From Gibbula magus (lineage: Eukaryota > Mollusca > Gastropoda > Trochida > Trochidae): DNA of 64,000 bases. Of this stretch, positions 12,488 through 24,000 are shown piece by piece (position 1 is the first letter of the stretch; each line of letters opens with the position of its first letter). The notes under the pieces are model-generated. The model was not told the DNA's origin. It saw only the letters and a list, made by a program, of their open reading frames with translations, and did not search any database. Position numbers and translations under genes: made by a program. The stretch covers positions 46,328,358 to 46,392,357 of the forward strand of contig OW388300.1 in the NCBI GenBank assembly GCA_936450465.1, in the 5' to 3' direction.

Positions 12488-14145
12488 TCCTCTGGTTCCG
12501 CCACTGCAGGATCACTGTCGGTGAAACAATGAGGTCAGTTTTTCTCAGGATCCGCCACTGCAGGATCACTGTCGGTGAAACAATGAGGTCAGTTTTTCTC
12601 TGGATCCGCCACTGCAGGATCACTGTCGGTGAAGCAATGAGGTCAGTTTTTCTCTGGATCCGCCACTGCAGGATCACTGTCGGTGAAGCAATGAGGTCAG
12701 TTTTTCTCTGGATCCGCCACTGCAGGATCACTGTCGGTGAAGCAATGAGGTCAGTTTTTCTCTGGATCCGCCACTGCAGGATCACTGTCGGTGAAGCAAT
12801 GAGGTCAGTTTTTCTCTGGATCCGCCACTGCAGGATCACTGTCGGTGAAGCAATGAGGTCAGTTTTTCTCTGGATCCGCCACTGCAGGATCACTGTCGAT
12901 GAAGCAATGAGGTCAGTTTTTCTCTGGATCCGCCACTGCAGTATCACTGTCGGTGAAGCAATGAGGCAATGTATCCACTGGATCCACCACTGCAGGATCA
13001 CTGTCGCTAAAGCAATGAGGCAATGTATCCTCAGGATCCGCCACTGCAGTATCACTGTCGGTGAAGCAATGAGGCAATGCATCCTCAGGATCCGCCACTG
13101 CAGGATCACTGTCGATGAAGCAATGAGAACACGTATTCTCTGGATCCGCCACTGCAATATCACTGTCGGTGACGCAATGTGGCAATGTATCCACTGGATC
13201 CGCCACTGCAGGATAACTGTCGCTAAATAAATGAGGCAATGTATCCTCAGGATCCGCCACTGCAGTATCACTGTCGCTAAAGCAATGAGGCAATGTATCC
13301 TCTGGATCCGCCACTGCATTATCACTGTCGGTGACGCAATGAGGCAATGCATCCTCAGGATCCGCCACTGCAGTATCACTGTCGCTAAAGCAATGAGGCA
13401 ATGTATCCTCAGGATCCGCCACTTCAGGATCACTGTCGATGAAGCAATGAGAACACGTATTCTCTGGATCCGCCACTGCAGTATCACTGTCGGTAAAGCA
13501 ATGGGGCAATATATCCACCGGATCCGCCACTGCAGGATCACTGTCGGCGAAGCAATGAGGCAATGTATCCACTGGAACCGCCACTGCAGGATCACTGTCG
13601 GTGATGCAATGAGAACAAGTATTGTCTGGATCCGCCTCTGCAAGATCACTGTCGGCGAAGCAATGAGGCAATGTATCCACTGGATCCGCCACTGCAGGGT
13701 CACTGTCGGCGAAGCAATGAGGCAATGTATCCACTGGATCCGCCACTGCAGGATCACTGTCGGTGATGCAATGAGGCAATGTATCCTCAGGATCCGCCAC
13801 TGCAGGATCACTGTCGGTAAAGCAATGAGGCAATGCTCAGGATCCGCCACTGCAGGATCACTGTCGATGAAGCAATGAGAACAAGTATTGTCTGGATCCG
13901 CCACTGCAAGATCACTGTCGGCGAAGCAATGAGGCAATGTATCCACTGGATCCGCCACTGCAGGGTCACTGCCGGTGATGCAATGAGAACACGTATTCTC
14001 TGGATCCGCCACTGCAGGATCACTGTCGGTGATGCAATGAGGCAATGTATCCTCAGGATCCGCAACTGCAGAATCACTGTCGGTAAAACAATGAGAGCAC
14101 GTATCCTCTGGATCCGCCACTGCAGGATCACTGTCAGGTGCAGAT
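12488..14145. repeat. 54-bp tandem array (~30 units)
   Basis: Units of 54 bp contain GATCCGCCACTGCAGGATCA and CTGTCGGTGAAGCAATGAGG. Units at 12488-12960 are nearly identical and carry GGTCAGTTTTTCTCT. Units at 12960-14145 are more diverse and carry GCAATGTATCC or GAACACGTATTC. One unit near 13835 lacks 4 nt. The period is 18 codons, so several frames stay open on both strands. Confidence 0.93.
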
Positions 14146-14192
14146 GCAGCCAGTGGAATTATTGCAATGAACGGAAAATAACTGTGTGACAT
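12913..14192 (-). CDS. Putative secreted acidic 18-residue-repeat protein (frame broken once)
   Basis: Unrecognised family. On the minus strand an ATG at 14190-14192, with A at -3, opens MSHSYFPFIAIIPLAASA, a good signal peptide with an AxA cleavage site. Units of the type DPAVADPEDTLPHCFTDS follow; each carries five acidic residues, one Cys and one His. This frame stays open for about 22 units and stops at 12913-12915 (…DPEKN, TGA). Near 13835 one unit is missing TATC on the + strand. The frame therefore shifts there, and the signal-peptide ORF runs on in a basic register to 12399, while the acidic register resumes from 13833. This may be a sequencing or assembly error, a real null allele, or a sign the ORF is not coding. 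Signal peptide plus Asp-rich repeats next to a Pif-like gene suggests an extracellular mineral- or metal-binding matrix protein; this is inference. Confidence 0.5.
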
Positions 14193-14577
14193 TGTTATAT
14201 TTTTTATCACACTATCTGTAACAGAACAAATTCTTGTATTTTTTGGGGACGAGTCCATTACGAGATTCGAACCCACACCATCAGAGTAGGGCACCAGTCG
14301 CCAACTTTCATTATACAGCTAACCTATTCAGTCAGCATAACTCACTTGAGAAGACATTTGTTTATAAGGTTCTTAATTCATTTACTATGACTATCATCAC
14401 TACCTACCCAATCAATATCTCCAATAAAGCCGTCGTTATGCCCAGGACAGCAACCGAGTCGGAGGTAATCCGTGCTTATAATTACTTGTCCTGAAAACAG
14501 TCAATGCATTATTTCACTATATTTCATTTATCATTATTATCATTAAACCATGATGTTTTCAATTTCACCATTAATAT

Positions 14578-14680
<103 letters not shown>

Positions 14681-14709
14681 TACAGAAGCTATATACGTAT
14701 ATACATCAT

Positions 14710-14932
14710 ATTAGAAAATATGTACCTTTTATTTTGAAAACGCTGAATAAGCTTTTAACCATTAGTGAAATTTGATGATGGGTTTAAGATCGGTTATTGG
14801 AACAACCGGAAGATGCTCGCTGCTAATGGCATATGATCTATAGAAACTACCATTTGGTCGGTCTCGAATAATGAAACCGTCTTTCAAGATCCATTGTTAT
14901 TGAGATTTAATCACCGGACAATGACAATTTCT
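14710..14932 (-). other. 3' UTR of the minus-strand secreted-protein gene
   Basis: From the stop at 14933-14935 downwards there is non-coding sequence with an AATAAA on the minus strand at 14728-14733. The cleavage site is estimated at about 14710. Confidence 0.55.
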
Positions 14933-15094
14933 TTAGATTGTATGTCGAGAGTACGGAGGTAGATCATTTAGACAGTATGAGTGCCCACCATCGAGAGGGT
15001 TGCTGCTGAAGGTCTCGTTCCTGTCTTGGTGGATGACACGGAGAGCCAGGTTTTTCATGGTCTTCAGAATTACCAGGATGTTCGTCTGTCCTGA
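14933..15094 (-). CDS. Exon 5: terminal exon abutting the satellite
   Basis: Open from the acceptor to TAA at 14933-14935. It encodes TNILVILKTMKNLALRVIHQ, then DRNETFSSNPLDGGHSYC and a short tail. Two in-frame acceptors exist: CCACAG with the first exon base at 15094, and GGACAG with the first base at 15085, differing by three codons. The first lies inside the terminal unit of the 37-bp satellite. Phase 0 fits exon 4. Confidence 0.7.
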   Translation of the reverse strand, partial: SGQTNILVILKTMKNLALRVIHQDRNETFSSNPLDGGHSYCLNDLPPYSRHTI

Positions 15095-18000
15095 CTGTGG
15101 TACAGAAAATGGTAAATATTTATTGCCCTGACTGTGGTACAGAAAATGGTAACTCTTTATTGCCCTGACTGTGGTACAGAAAATGGTAACTCTTTATTGT
15201 CCTGACTGTGGTATAGAAAATGGTAACTCTTTATTGTCCTGACTGTAGTACAGAAAATGGTAACTCTTTATTGCCCTGACTGTGGTAGAGTAATTGGTAA
15301 ATATTTATTGTCCTGACTGTGGTAGAGAAAATGGTAAATCTTTATTATCCTGACTATGGTACAGAAAATGGTAACTCTTTATTCTCCTGACTGTGGTACA
15401 GAAAATGGTAACTCTTTATTGTCCTGACTGTGGTACAGAAAATGGTAACTCTTTATTGTCCTGACTGTGGTACAGAAAATGGTAAATATTTATTGTCCTG
15501 ACTGTAGTACAGAAAATTGTAACTCTTTATTGTCCTGACTGCGGTACAGAAAATGGTAACTCTTTATTGTCCTGACTGCGGTACAGAAAATGGTAAATAT
15601 TTATTGTCCTGACTGTGGTACAGAAAATGGTAACTCTTTATTGTCCTGACTGTAGTACAGAAATTGGTAACTCTTTATTGTCCTGACTGCGGTACAGAAA
15701 TTGGTAAATATTTATTGTCCTGACTGTAGTACAGAAAATGGTAAATATTTATTGTCCTGACTGTGGTACAGAAAATGGTAACTCTTTATTGTCCTGACTG
15801 TAGTACAGAAAATGTTAACTCTTTATTGCCCTGACTGAGGTACAGAAAATGGTAAATCTTTATTGTCCTGACTGTAGTACAGAAAATGGTAAATCTTTAT
15901 TGTCCTGACTGTAGTACAGAAAATGGTAAATCTTTATTGTCCTGACTGTGGGAGTGAAAATGGTAACTCTTTATTGTCCTGACTGTAGTACAGAAAATGG
16001 TAACTCTTTATTGTCCTGACTGTAGTACAGAAATTGGTAACTCTTTATTGTCCTGAGTGTAGTACAGAAAATGGTAAATCTTTATTGTCCTGACTGTAGT
16101 ACAGAAAATGGTAACTCTTTATTGTCCTGACTGCGGTACAGAAAATGGTAAATATTTATTGTCCTGACTGTGGTACAGAAAATGGTAAATCTTTTATTGT
16201 CCTGACTGTGGTACAGAAAATGGTAACTCTTTATTGTCCTGACTGTAGTACAGAAAATGGTAAATCTTTATTGCCCTGACTGTTGTAGAGAAAATGGTAA
16301 ATCTTTATTGCCCTGAGTGTGGTACAGAAAATGGTAAATCTTAATTGCCCTGACTGTGGTACAGAAAATGGTAAATATTTATTGTCCTGACTGTGGTACA
16401 GAAAATGGTAAATCTTTATTGTCCTGACTGTAGTACAGAAAATGGTAACTCTTTATTGTCCTGGGTGTAGTACAGAAAATGGTAACTCTTTATTGTCCTG
16501 ACTGTAGTACAGAAAATGGTAACTCTTTATTGCCCTGACTGTTGTAGAGAAAATGGTAAATCTTTATTGCCCTGACTGTGGTACAGAAAATGGTAAATCT
16601 GTATTGCCCTGACTGTAGTACAGAAAATGGTAAATCTTTATTGCCCTGAGTGTGGTACAGAAAATGGTAAATCTTAATTGCCCTGACTGTGGTACAGAAA
16701 ATGGTAAATCTTTATTGTCCTGACTGTAGTACAGAAAATGGTAAATCTTTATTGTCCTGACTGTGGTACAGAAAATGGAAAATCTCTATTGTCCTGACTG
16801 TAGTACAGAAAATGGTAAATCTTTTATTGTCCTGACTGTGGTACAGAAAATGGTAACTCTTTATTGTCCTGACTGTAGTACAGAAAATGGTAAATCTTTA
16901 TTGCCCTGACTGTTGTAGAGAAAATGGTAAATCTTTATTGCCCTGAGTGTGGTACAGAAAATGGTAAATCTTAATTGCCCTGACTGTGGTACAGAAAATG
17001 GTAAATATTTATTGTCCTGACTGTGGTACAGAAAATGGTAAATCTTTATTGTCCTGACTGTAGTACAGAAAATGGTAACTCTTTATTGTCCTGGGTGTAG
17101 TACAGAAAATGGTAACTCTTTATTGTCCTGACTGTAGTACAGAAAATGGTAACTCTTTATTGCCCTGACTGTTGTAGAGAAAATGGTAAATCTTTATTGC
17201 CCTGACTGTGGTACAGAAAATGGTAAATCTTTATTGCCCTGACTGTAGTACAGAAAATGGTAAATCTTTATTGTCCTGACTGTGGTACAGAAAATGGAAA
17301 ATCTCTATTGTCCTGACTGTAGTACAGAAAATGGTAACTCTTTATTGCCCTGACTGTTGTAGAGAAAATGGTAAATCTTTATTGCCCTGACTGTAGTACA
17401 GAAAATGGTAAATCTTTATTGCCCTGAGTGTGGTACAGAAATTGGTAAATATTTATTGTCCTGACTGTAGTACAGAAAATGGTAACTCTTTATTGTCCTG
17501 ACTGCGGTACAGAAATTGGTAACTCTTTATTATCCTGACTGTGGTACAGAAAATGGTAACTCTTTATTGTCCTGACTGTGGTACAGACATTGGTAAATAT
17601 TTATTGTCCTGACTGTGGTACAGAAAATGGTAACTCTTTATTGTCCTGACTGTAGTACAGAAAATGGTAACTCTTTATTGCCCTGACTGTTGTAGAGAAA
17701 ATGATAAATCTTTATTGCCCTGACTGTGGTACAGAAAATGGTAAATCTTTATTGTCCTGACTGTGGTACAGAAAATGGAAAATCTCTATTGTCCTGACTG
17801 TAGTACAGAAAATGGTAACTCTTTATTGCCCTGACTGTTGTAGAGAAAATGGTAAATCTTTATTGCCCTGACTGTAGTACAGAAAATGGTAAATCTTTAT
17901 TGCCCTGAGTGTGGTACAGAAATTGGTAAATATTTATTGTCCTGACTGTAGTACAGAAAATGGTAACTCTTTATTGTCCTGACTGCGGTACAGAAATTGG

Positions 18001-21000
18001 TAACTCTTTATTATCCTGACTGTAGTACAGAAAATGGTAACTCTTTATTGTCCTGACTGCGGTACAGACATTGGTAAATATTTATTGTCCTGACTGCGGT
18101 ACAGAAAATGGTAAATATTTATTGTCCTGACTGTGGTACAGAAAATGGTAAATCTTTATTGTCCTGACTGTGGTACAGAAAATGGTAACTCTTTATTGTC
18201 CTGACTGTAGTACAGAAAATGGTAACTCTTTATTGCCCTGACTGTAGTACAGAAAATGGTAAATCTTTATTGTCCTGACTGTGGTACAGAAAATGGTAAA
18301 TCTTTATTGTCCTGACTGTAGTACAGAAAATGGTAAATCTTTATTGCCCTGACTGTGGTACAGAAAATGGTAAATCTTTATTGCCCTGACTGTGGTACAG
18401 AAAATGGTACATCTTTATTGCCCTGACTGTTGTAGAGAAAATGATAAATCTTTATTGCCCTGACTGTGGTACAGAAAATGGTAAATCTTTATTGCCCTGA
18501 CTGTAGTACAGAAAATGGTAAATCTTTATTGCCCTGACTGTGGTACAGAAAATGGTAAATCTTTATTGCCCTGACTGTGGTACAGAAAATGGTACATCTT
18601 TATTGTCCTGACTGTAGTACAGAAAATGGTAAATCTTTATTGAACTGACTGTGGTACAGAAAATGGTAAATCTCTATTGTCCTGACTGTAGTACAGAAAT
18701 TGGTTACTCTTTATTGTCCTGACTGTAGTACAGAAAATGGTAACTCTTTATTGTCCTGACTGCGGTACAGAAATTGGTAACTCTTTATTATCCTGACTGT
18801 AGTACAGAAAATGGTAACTCTTTATTGTCCTGACTGCGGTACAGACATTGGTAAATATTTATTGTCCTGACTGTAGTACAGAAAATGGTAAATCTTTATT
18901 GTCCTGACTGAGGTACAGAAAATGGTAAATCTTTATTGTCCTGACTGTAGTACAGAAAATGGTAACTCTTTATTGCCCTGACTGTGGTAGAGAAAATGGT
19001 TAATCTTTATTGCCCTGACTGTGGTACAGTAAATGGTAAATCTTTATTGCCCAGACTGTAGTACAGAAAATGGTAAATCTTTATTGCCCTGACGGTGGTA
19101 CAGAAAATGGTAAATCTTTATTGCCCTGACTGTGGTACAGAAAATGGTAAATCTTTATTGCCCTGACTGTGGTACAGAAAATGGTAAATCTTTATTGTCC
19201 TGACTGTGGTACAGAAAATGGTAACTCTTTATTGTCCTGACTGTAGTACAGAAAATGGTAACTCTTTATTGTCCTGACTGTAGTACAGAAATTGGTAACT
19301 CTTTATTGTCCTGAGTGTAGTACAGAAAATGGTAAATCTTTATTGTCCTGACTGTAGTACAGAAAATGGTAACTCTTTATTGTCCTGACTGCGGTACAGA
19401 AAATGGTAAATATTTATTGTCCTGACTGTGGTACAGAAAATGGTAAATCTTTATTGTCCTGACTGTGGTACAGAAAATGGTAACTCTTTATTGTCCTGAC
19501 TGTAGTACAGAAAATGGTAACTCTTTATTGCCCTGACTGTTGTAGAGAAAATGGTAAATCTTTATTGCCCTGACTGTGGTACAGAAAATGGTAAATCTTT
19601 ATTGCCCTGACTGTAGTACAGAAAATAGTAAATCTTTATTGCCCTGAGTGTGGTACAGAAAATGGTAAATCTTAATTGCCCTGACTGTGGTACAGAAAAT
19701 GGTAAATATTTATTGTCCTGACTGTGGTACAGAAAATGGTAAATCTTTATTGCCCTGACTGTGGTACAGAAAATGGTAAATCTTTATTGCCCTGACTGTG
19801 GTACAGAAAATGGTAAATCTTTATTGTCCTGACTGTAGTACAGAAAATGGTAAATCTTTATTGTCCTGACTGTGGTACAGAAAATGGTAAATCTCTATTG
19901 TCCTGACTGTAGTACAGAAAATGGTAACTCTTTATTGCCCTGACTGTTGTAGAGAAAATGGTAAATCTTTATTGCCCTGACTGTGGTACAGAAAATGGTA
20001 AATCTTTATTGCCCTGACTGTAGTACAGAAAATGGTAAATCTTTATTGTCCTGAGTGTAGTACAGAAAATGGTAACTCTTTATTGTCCTGACTGTAGTAC
20101 AGAAAATGGTAACTCTTTATTGTCCTGACTGTAGTACAGAAATTGGTAACTCTTTATTGTCCTGAGTGTAGTACAGAAAATGGTAAATCTTTATTGTCCT
20201 GACTGTAGTACAGAAAATGGTAACTCTTTATTGTCCTGACTGCGGTACAGAAAATGGTAAATCTCTATTGTCCTGACTGTAGTACAGAAAATGGTAACTC
20301 TTTATTGCCCTGACTGTTGTAGAGAAAATGGTAAATCTTTATTGCCCTGACTGTGGTACAGAAAATGGTAAATCTTTATTGCCCTGACTGTAGTACAGAA
20401 AATGGTAAATCTTTATTGCCCTGAGTGTGGTACAGAAAATGGTAAATCTTTATTGCCCTGACTGTGGTACAGAAAATGGTAAATATTTATTGTCCTGACT
20501 GTGGTACAGAAAATGCTAAATCTTTATTGCCCTGACTGTGGTACAGAAAATGGTAAATCATTATTGCCCTGACTGTGGTATAGAAAATGGTAAATCTTTA
20601 TTGTCCTGACTGTAGTACAGAAAATGGTAAATCTTTATTGTCCTGACTGTGGTACAGAAAATGGTAAATCTCTATTGTCCTGATTGTAGTACAGAAATTG
20701 GTTACTCTTTATTGTCCTGACTGTAGTACAGAAAATGGTAAATCTTTATTGCCCTGACTGTGGTACAGAAAATGGTAAATCTTTATTGTCCTGACTGTGG
20801 TACAGAAAATGGTAACTCTTTATTGTCCTGACTGTAGTACAGAAAATGGTAACTCTTTATTGTCCTGACTGTAGTACAGAAATTGGTAACTCTTTATTGT
20901 CCTGAGTGTAGTACAGAAAATGGTAAATCTTTATTGTCCTGACTGTAGTACAGAAAATGGTAACTCTTTATTGTCCTGACTGCGGTACAGAAAATGGTAA

Positions 21001-24000
21001 ATATTTATTGTCCTGACTGTGGTACAGAAAAAGGTAAATCTTTATTGTCCTGACTGTGGTACAGAAAATGGTAACTCTTTATTGTCCTGACTGTAGTACA
21101 GAAAATGGTAACTCTTTATTGCCCTGACTGTTGTAGAGAAAATGGTAAATCTTTATTGCCCTGACTGTGGTACAGAAAATGGTAAATCTTTATTGCCCTG
21201 ACTGTAGTACAGAAAATGGTAAATCTTTATTGCCCTGAGTGTGGTACAGAAAATGGTAAATCTTAATTGCCCTGACTGTGGTACAGAAAATGGTAAATAT
21301 TTATTGTCCTGACTGTGGTACAGAAAATGGTAAATCTTTATTGCCCTGACTGTAGTACAGAAATTGGTAACTCTTTATTGTCCTGACTGTAGTACAGTAA
21401 ATGGTAAATCTTAATTGCCCTGACTGTGGTACAGAAAATGGTAAATATTTATTGTCCTGACTGTGGTACAGAAAATGGTAAATCTTTATTGCCCTGACTG
21501 TAGTACAGAAAATGGTAAATATTTATTGCCCTGAGTGTGGTACAGAAAATGGTAAATCTTTATTGCCCTGACTGTGGTACAGAAAATGGTAAATCTTTAT
21601 TGTCCTGACTGTAGTACATAAAATGGTAAATCTTTATTGTCCTGACTGTGGTACAGAAAATGGTAAATCACTATTGTCCTGACTGTAGTACAGAAAATGG
21701 TAACTCTTTATTGCCCTGACTGTTGTAGAGAAAATGGTAAATCTTTATTGCCCTGACTGTGGTACAGAAAATGGTTAATCTTTATTGCCCTGACTGTAGT
21801 ACAGAAAATGGTAAATCTTTATTGCCCTGAGTGTGGTACAGAAAATGGTAAATCTTTATTGCCCTGACTGTGGTACAGAAAATGGTAAATATTTATTGTC
21901 CTGACTGTGGTACAGAAAATGGTAAATCTTTATTCACCTGACTGTGGTACAGAAAATGGTAAATCTTTATTGCCCTGACTGTGGTACAGAAAATGGTAAA
22001 TCTTTATTGTCCTGACTGTAGTACAGAAAATGGTAAATCTTTATTGTCCTGACTGTGGTACAGAAAATGGTAAATCTCTATTGTCCTGATTGTAGTACAG
22101 AAATTGGTTACTCTTTATTGTCCTGACTGTAGTACAGAAAATGGTAAATCTTTATTGTCCTGACTGCGGTACAGAAATTGGTAAATATTTATTGTCCTGA
22201 CTGTGGTACAGAAAATGGTAAATCTTTATTGTCCTGACTGTGGTACAGAAAATGGTAACTCTTTATTGTCCTGACTGTAGTACAGAAAATGGTAACTCTT
22301 TATTGCCCTGACTGTTGTAGAGAAAATGGTAAATCTTTATTGCCCTGACTGTGGTACAGAAAATGGTAAATCTTTATTGCCCTGACTGTAGTACAGAAAA
22401 TGGTAAATCTTTATTGCCCTGAGTGTGGTACAGAAAATGGTAAATCTTAATTGCCCTGACTGTGGTACAGAAAATGGTAAATATTTATTGTCCTGACTGT
22501 GGTACAGAAAATGGTAAATCTTTATTGCCCTGACTGTGGTACAGAAAATGGTAAATCTTTATTGTCCTGACTGTAGTACAGAAAATGGTAAATCTTTATT
22601 GTCCTGACTGTAGTACATAAAATGGTAAATCTTTATTGTCCTGACTGTGGTACATAAAATGGTAAATCTCTATTGTCCTGACTGTAGTACAGAAAATGGT
22701 AACTCTTTATTGCCCTGACTGTTGTAGAGAAATTGGTAAATCTTTATTGCCCTGACTGTAGTACAGAAAATGGTAACTCTTTATTGTCCTGACTGTAGTA
22801 CAGAAAATGGTAAATCTTTATTGCCCTGACTGTTGTAGAGAAAATGGTAAATCTTTATTGCCCTGACTGTGGTACAGAAAATGGTAAATCTTTATTGCCC
22901 TGACTGTAGTACAGAAAATGGTAAATCTTTATTGTCCTGACTGTGGTACAGAAAATGGTAAATATTTATTGTCCTGACTGTGGTACAGAAAATGGTAAAT
23001 CTTTATTGTCCTGACTGTAGTACAGAAAATGGTAAATCTTTATTGTCCTGACTGTGGTACAGAAAATGGTAAATCTCTATTGTCCTGATTGTAGTACAGA
23101 AATTGGTTACTCTTTATTGTCCTGACTGTAGTACAGAAAATGGTAAATCTTTATTGTCCTGACTGCGGTACAGAAATTGGTAAATATTTATTGTCCTGAC
23201 TGCGGTACAGAAATTGGTAACTCTTTATTATCCTGACTGTAGTACAGAAAATGGTAACTCTTTATTGTCCTGACTGTGGTACAGTAAATGGTAAATCTTT
23301 ATTGCCCAGACTGTAGTACAGAAAATGGTAAATCTTTATTGCCCTGACTGTGGTACAGAAAATGGTAAATCTTTATTGTCCTGACTGTAGTACAGAAAAT
23401 GGTAACTCGTTATTGTCCTGACTGTGGTACAGAAAATGGTAAATCTTTATTGTCCTGACTGTGGTACAGAAATTGGTAAATATTTATTGTCCTGACTGTA
23501 GTACCGAAAATGGTAAATATTTCTTGCCCTGACTGTGGAACAGAAAATGGTAAATATTTATTGTCCTGACTGTGGTACAGAAAATGGTAAATATTTATTG
23601 TCCTGACTGTGGTACAGAAAATGGTAAATCTTTATTATCCTGATTGTGGTACAGAAAATGGTAACTCTTTATTGTCCTGACTGTAGTACAGAAATTGGTA
23701 ACTCTTTATTGTCCTAACTGCGGTACAGAAAATGGTCACTCTTTATTGTCCTGACTGTAGTACAGAAAATGGTAAATATTTATCGTCCTGACTGTAGTAC
23801 AGAAAATGGTAAATCTTTATAGTCCTGACTGTGGTACAGACAATGGTAAATCTTTATTGTCCTGACTGTGGTACAGAAAATGGTAAATCTTAATTGCCCT
23901 GACTGTGGTACAGAAAATGGTAACTCTTTATTGTCCTGACTGTAGTACAGAAAATGGTAACTCTTTATTGTCCTGACTGCGGTACAGAAATTGGTAAATC

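Noticed and set aside
12463..14189. Plus-strand ORFs over the 54-bp array (MRSVFLWIRHCRITVGEA-type repeats)
   Set aside because: Same array read on the other strand; no signal peptide or start context, and broken into three pieces.
12399..14294. 631-codon minus-strand ORF across the 54-bp array as one protein
   Set aside because: It changes register at the 4-nt deletion near 13835. The later LQWRIQRIH-type part is a by-product of a stop-free repeat, so only the signal-peptide/acidic frame was annotated.
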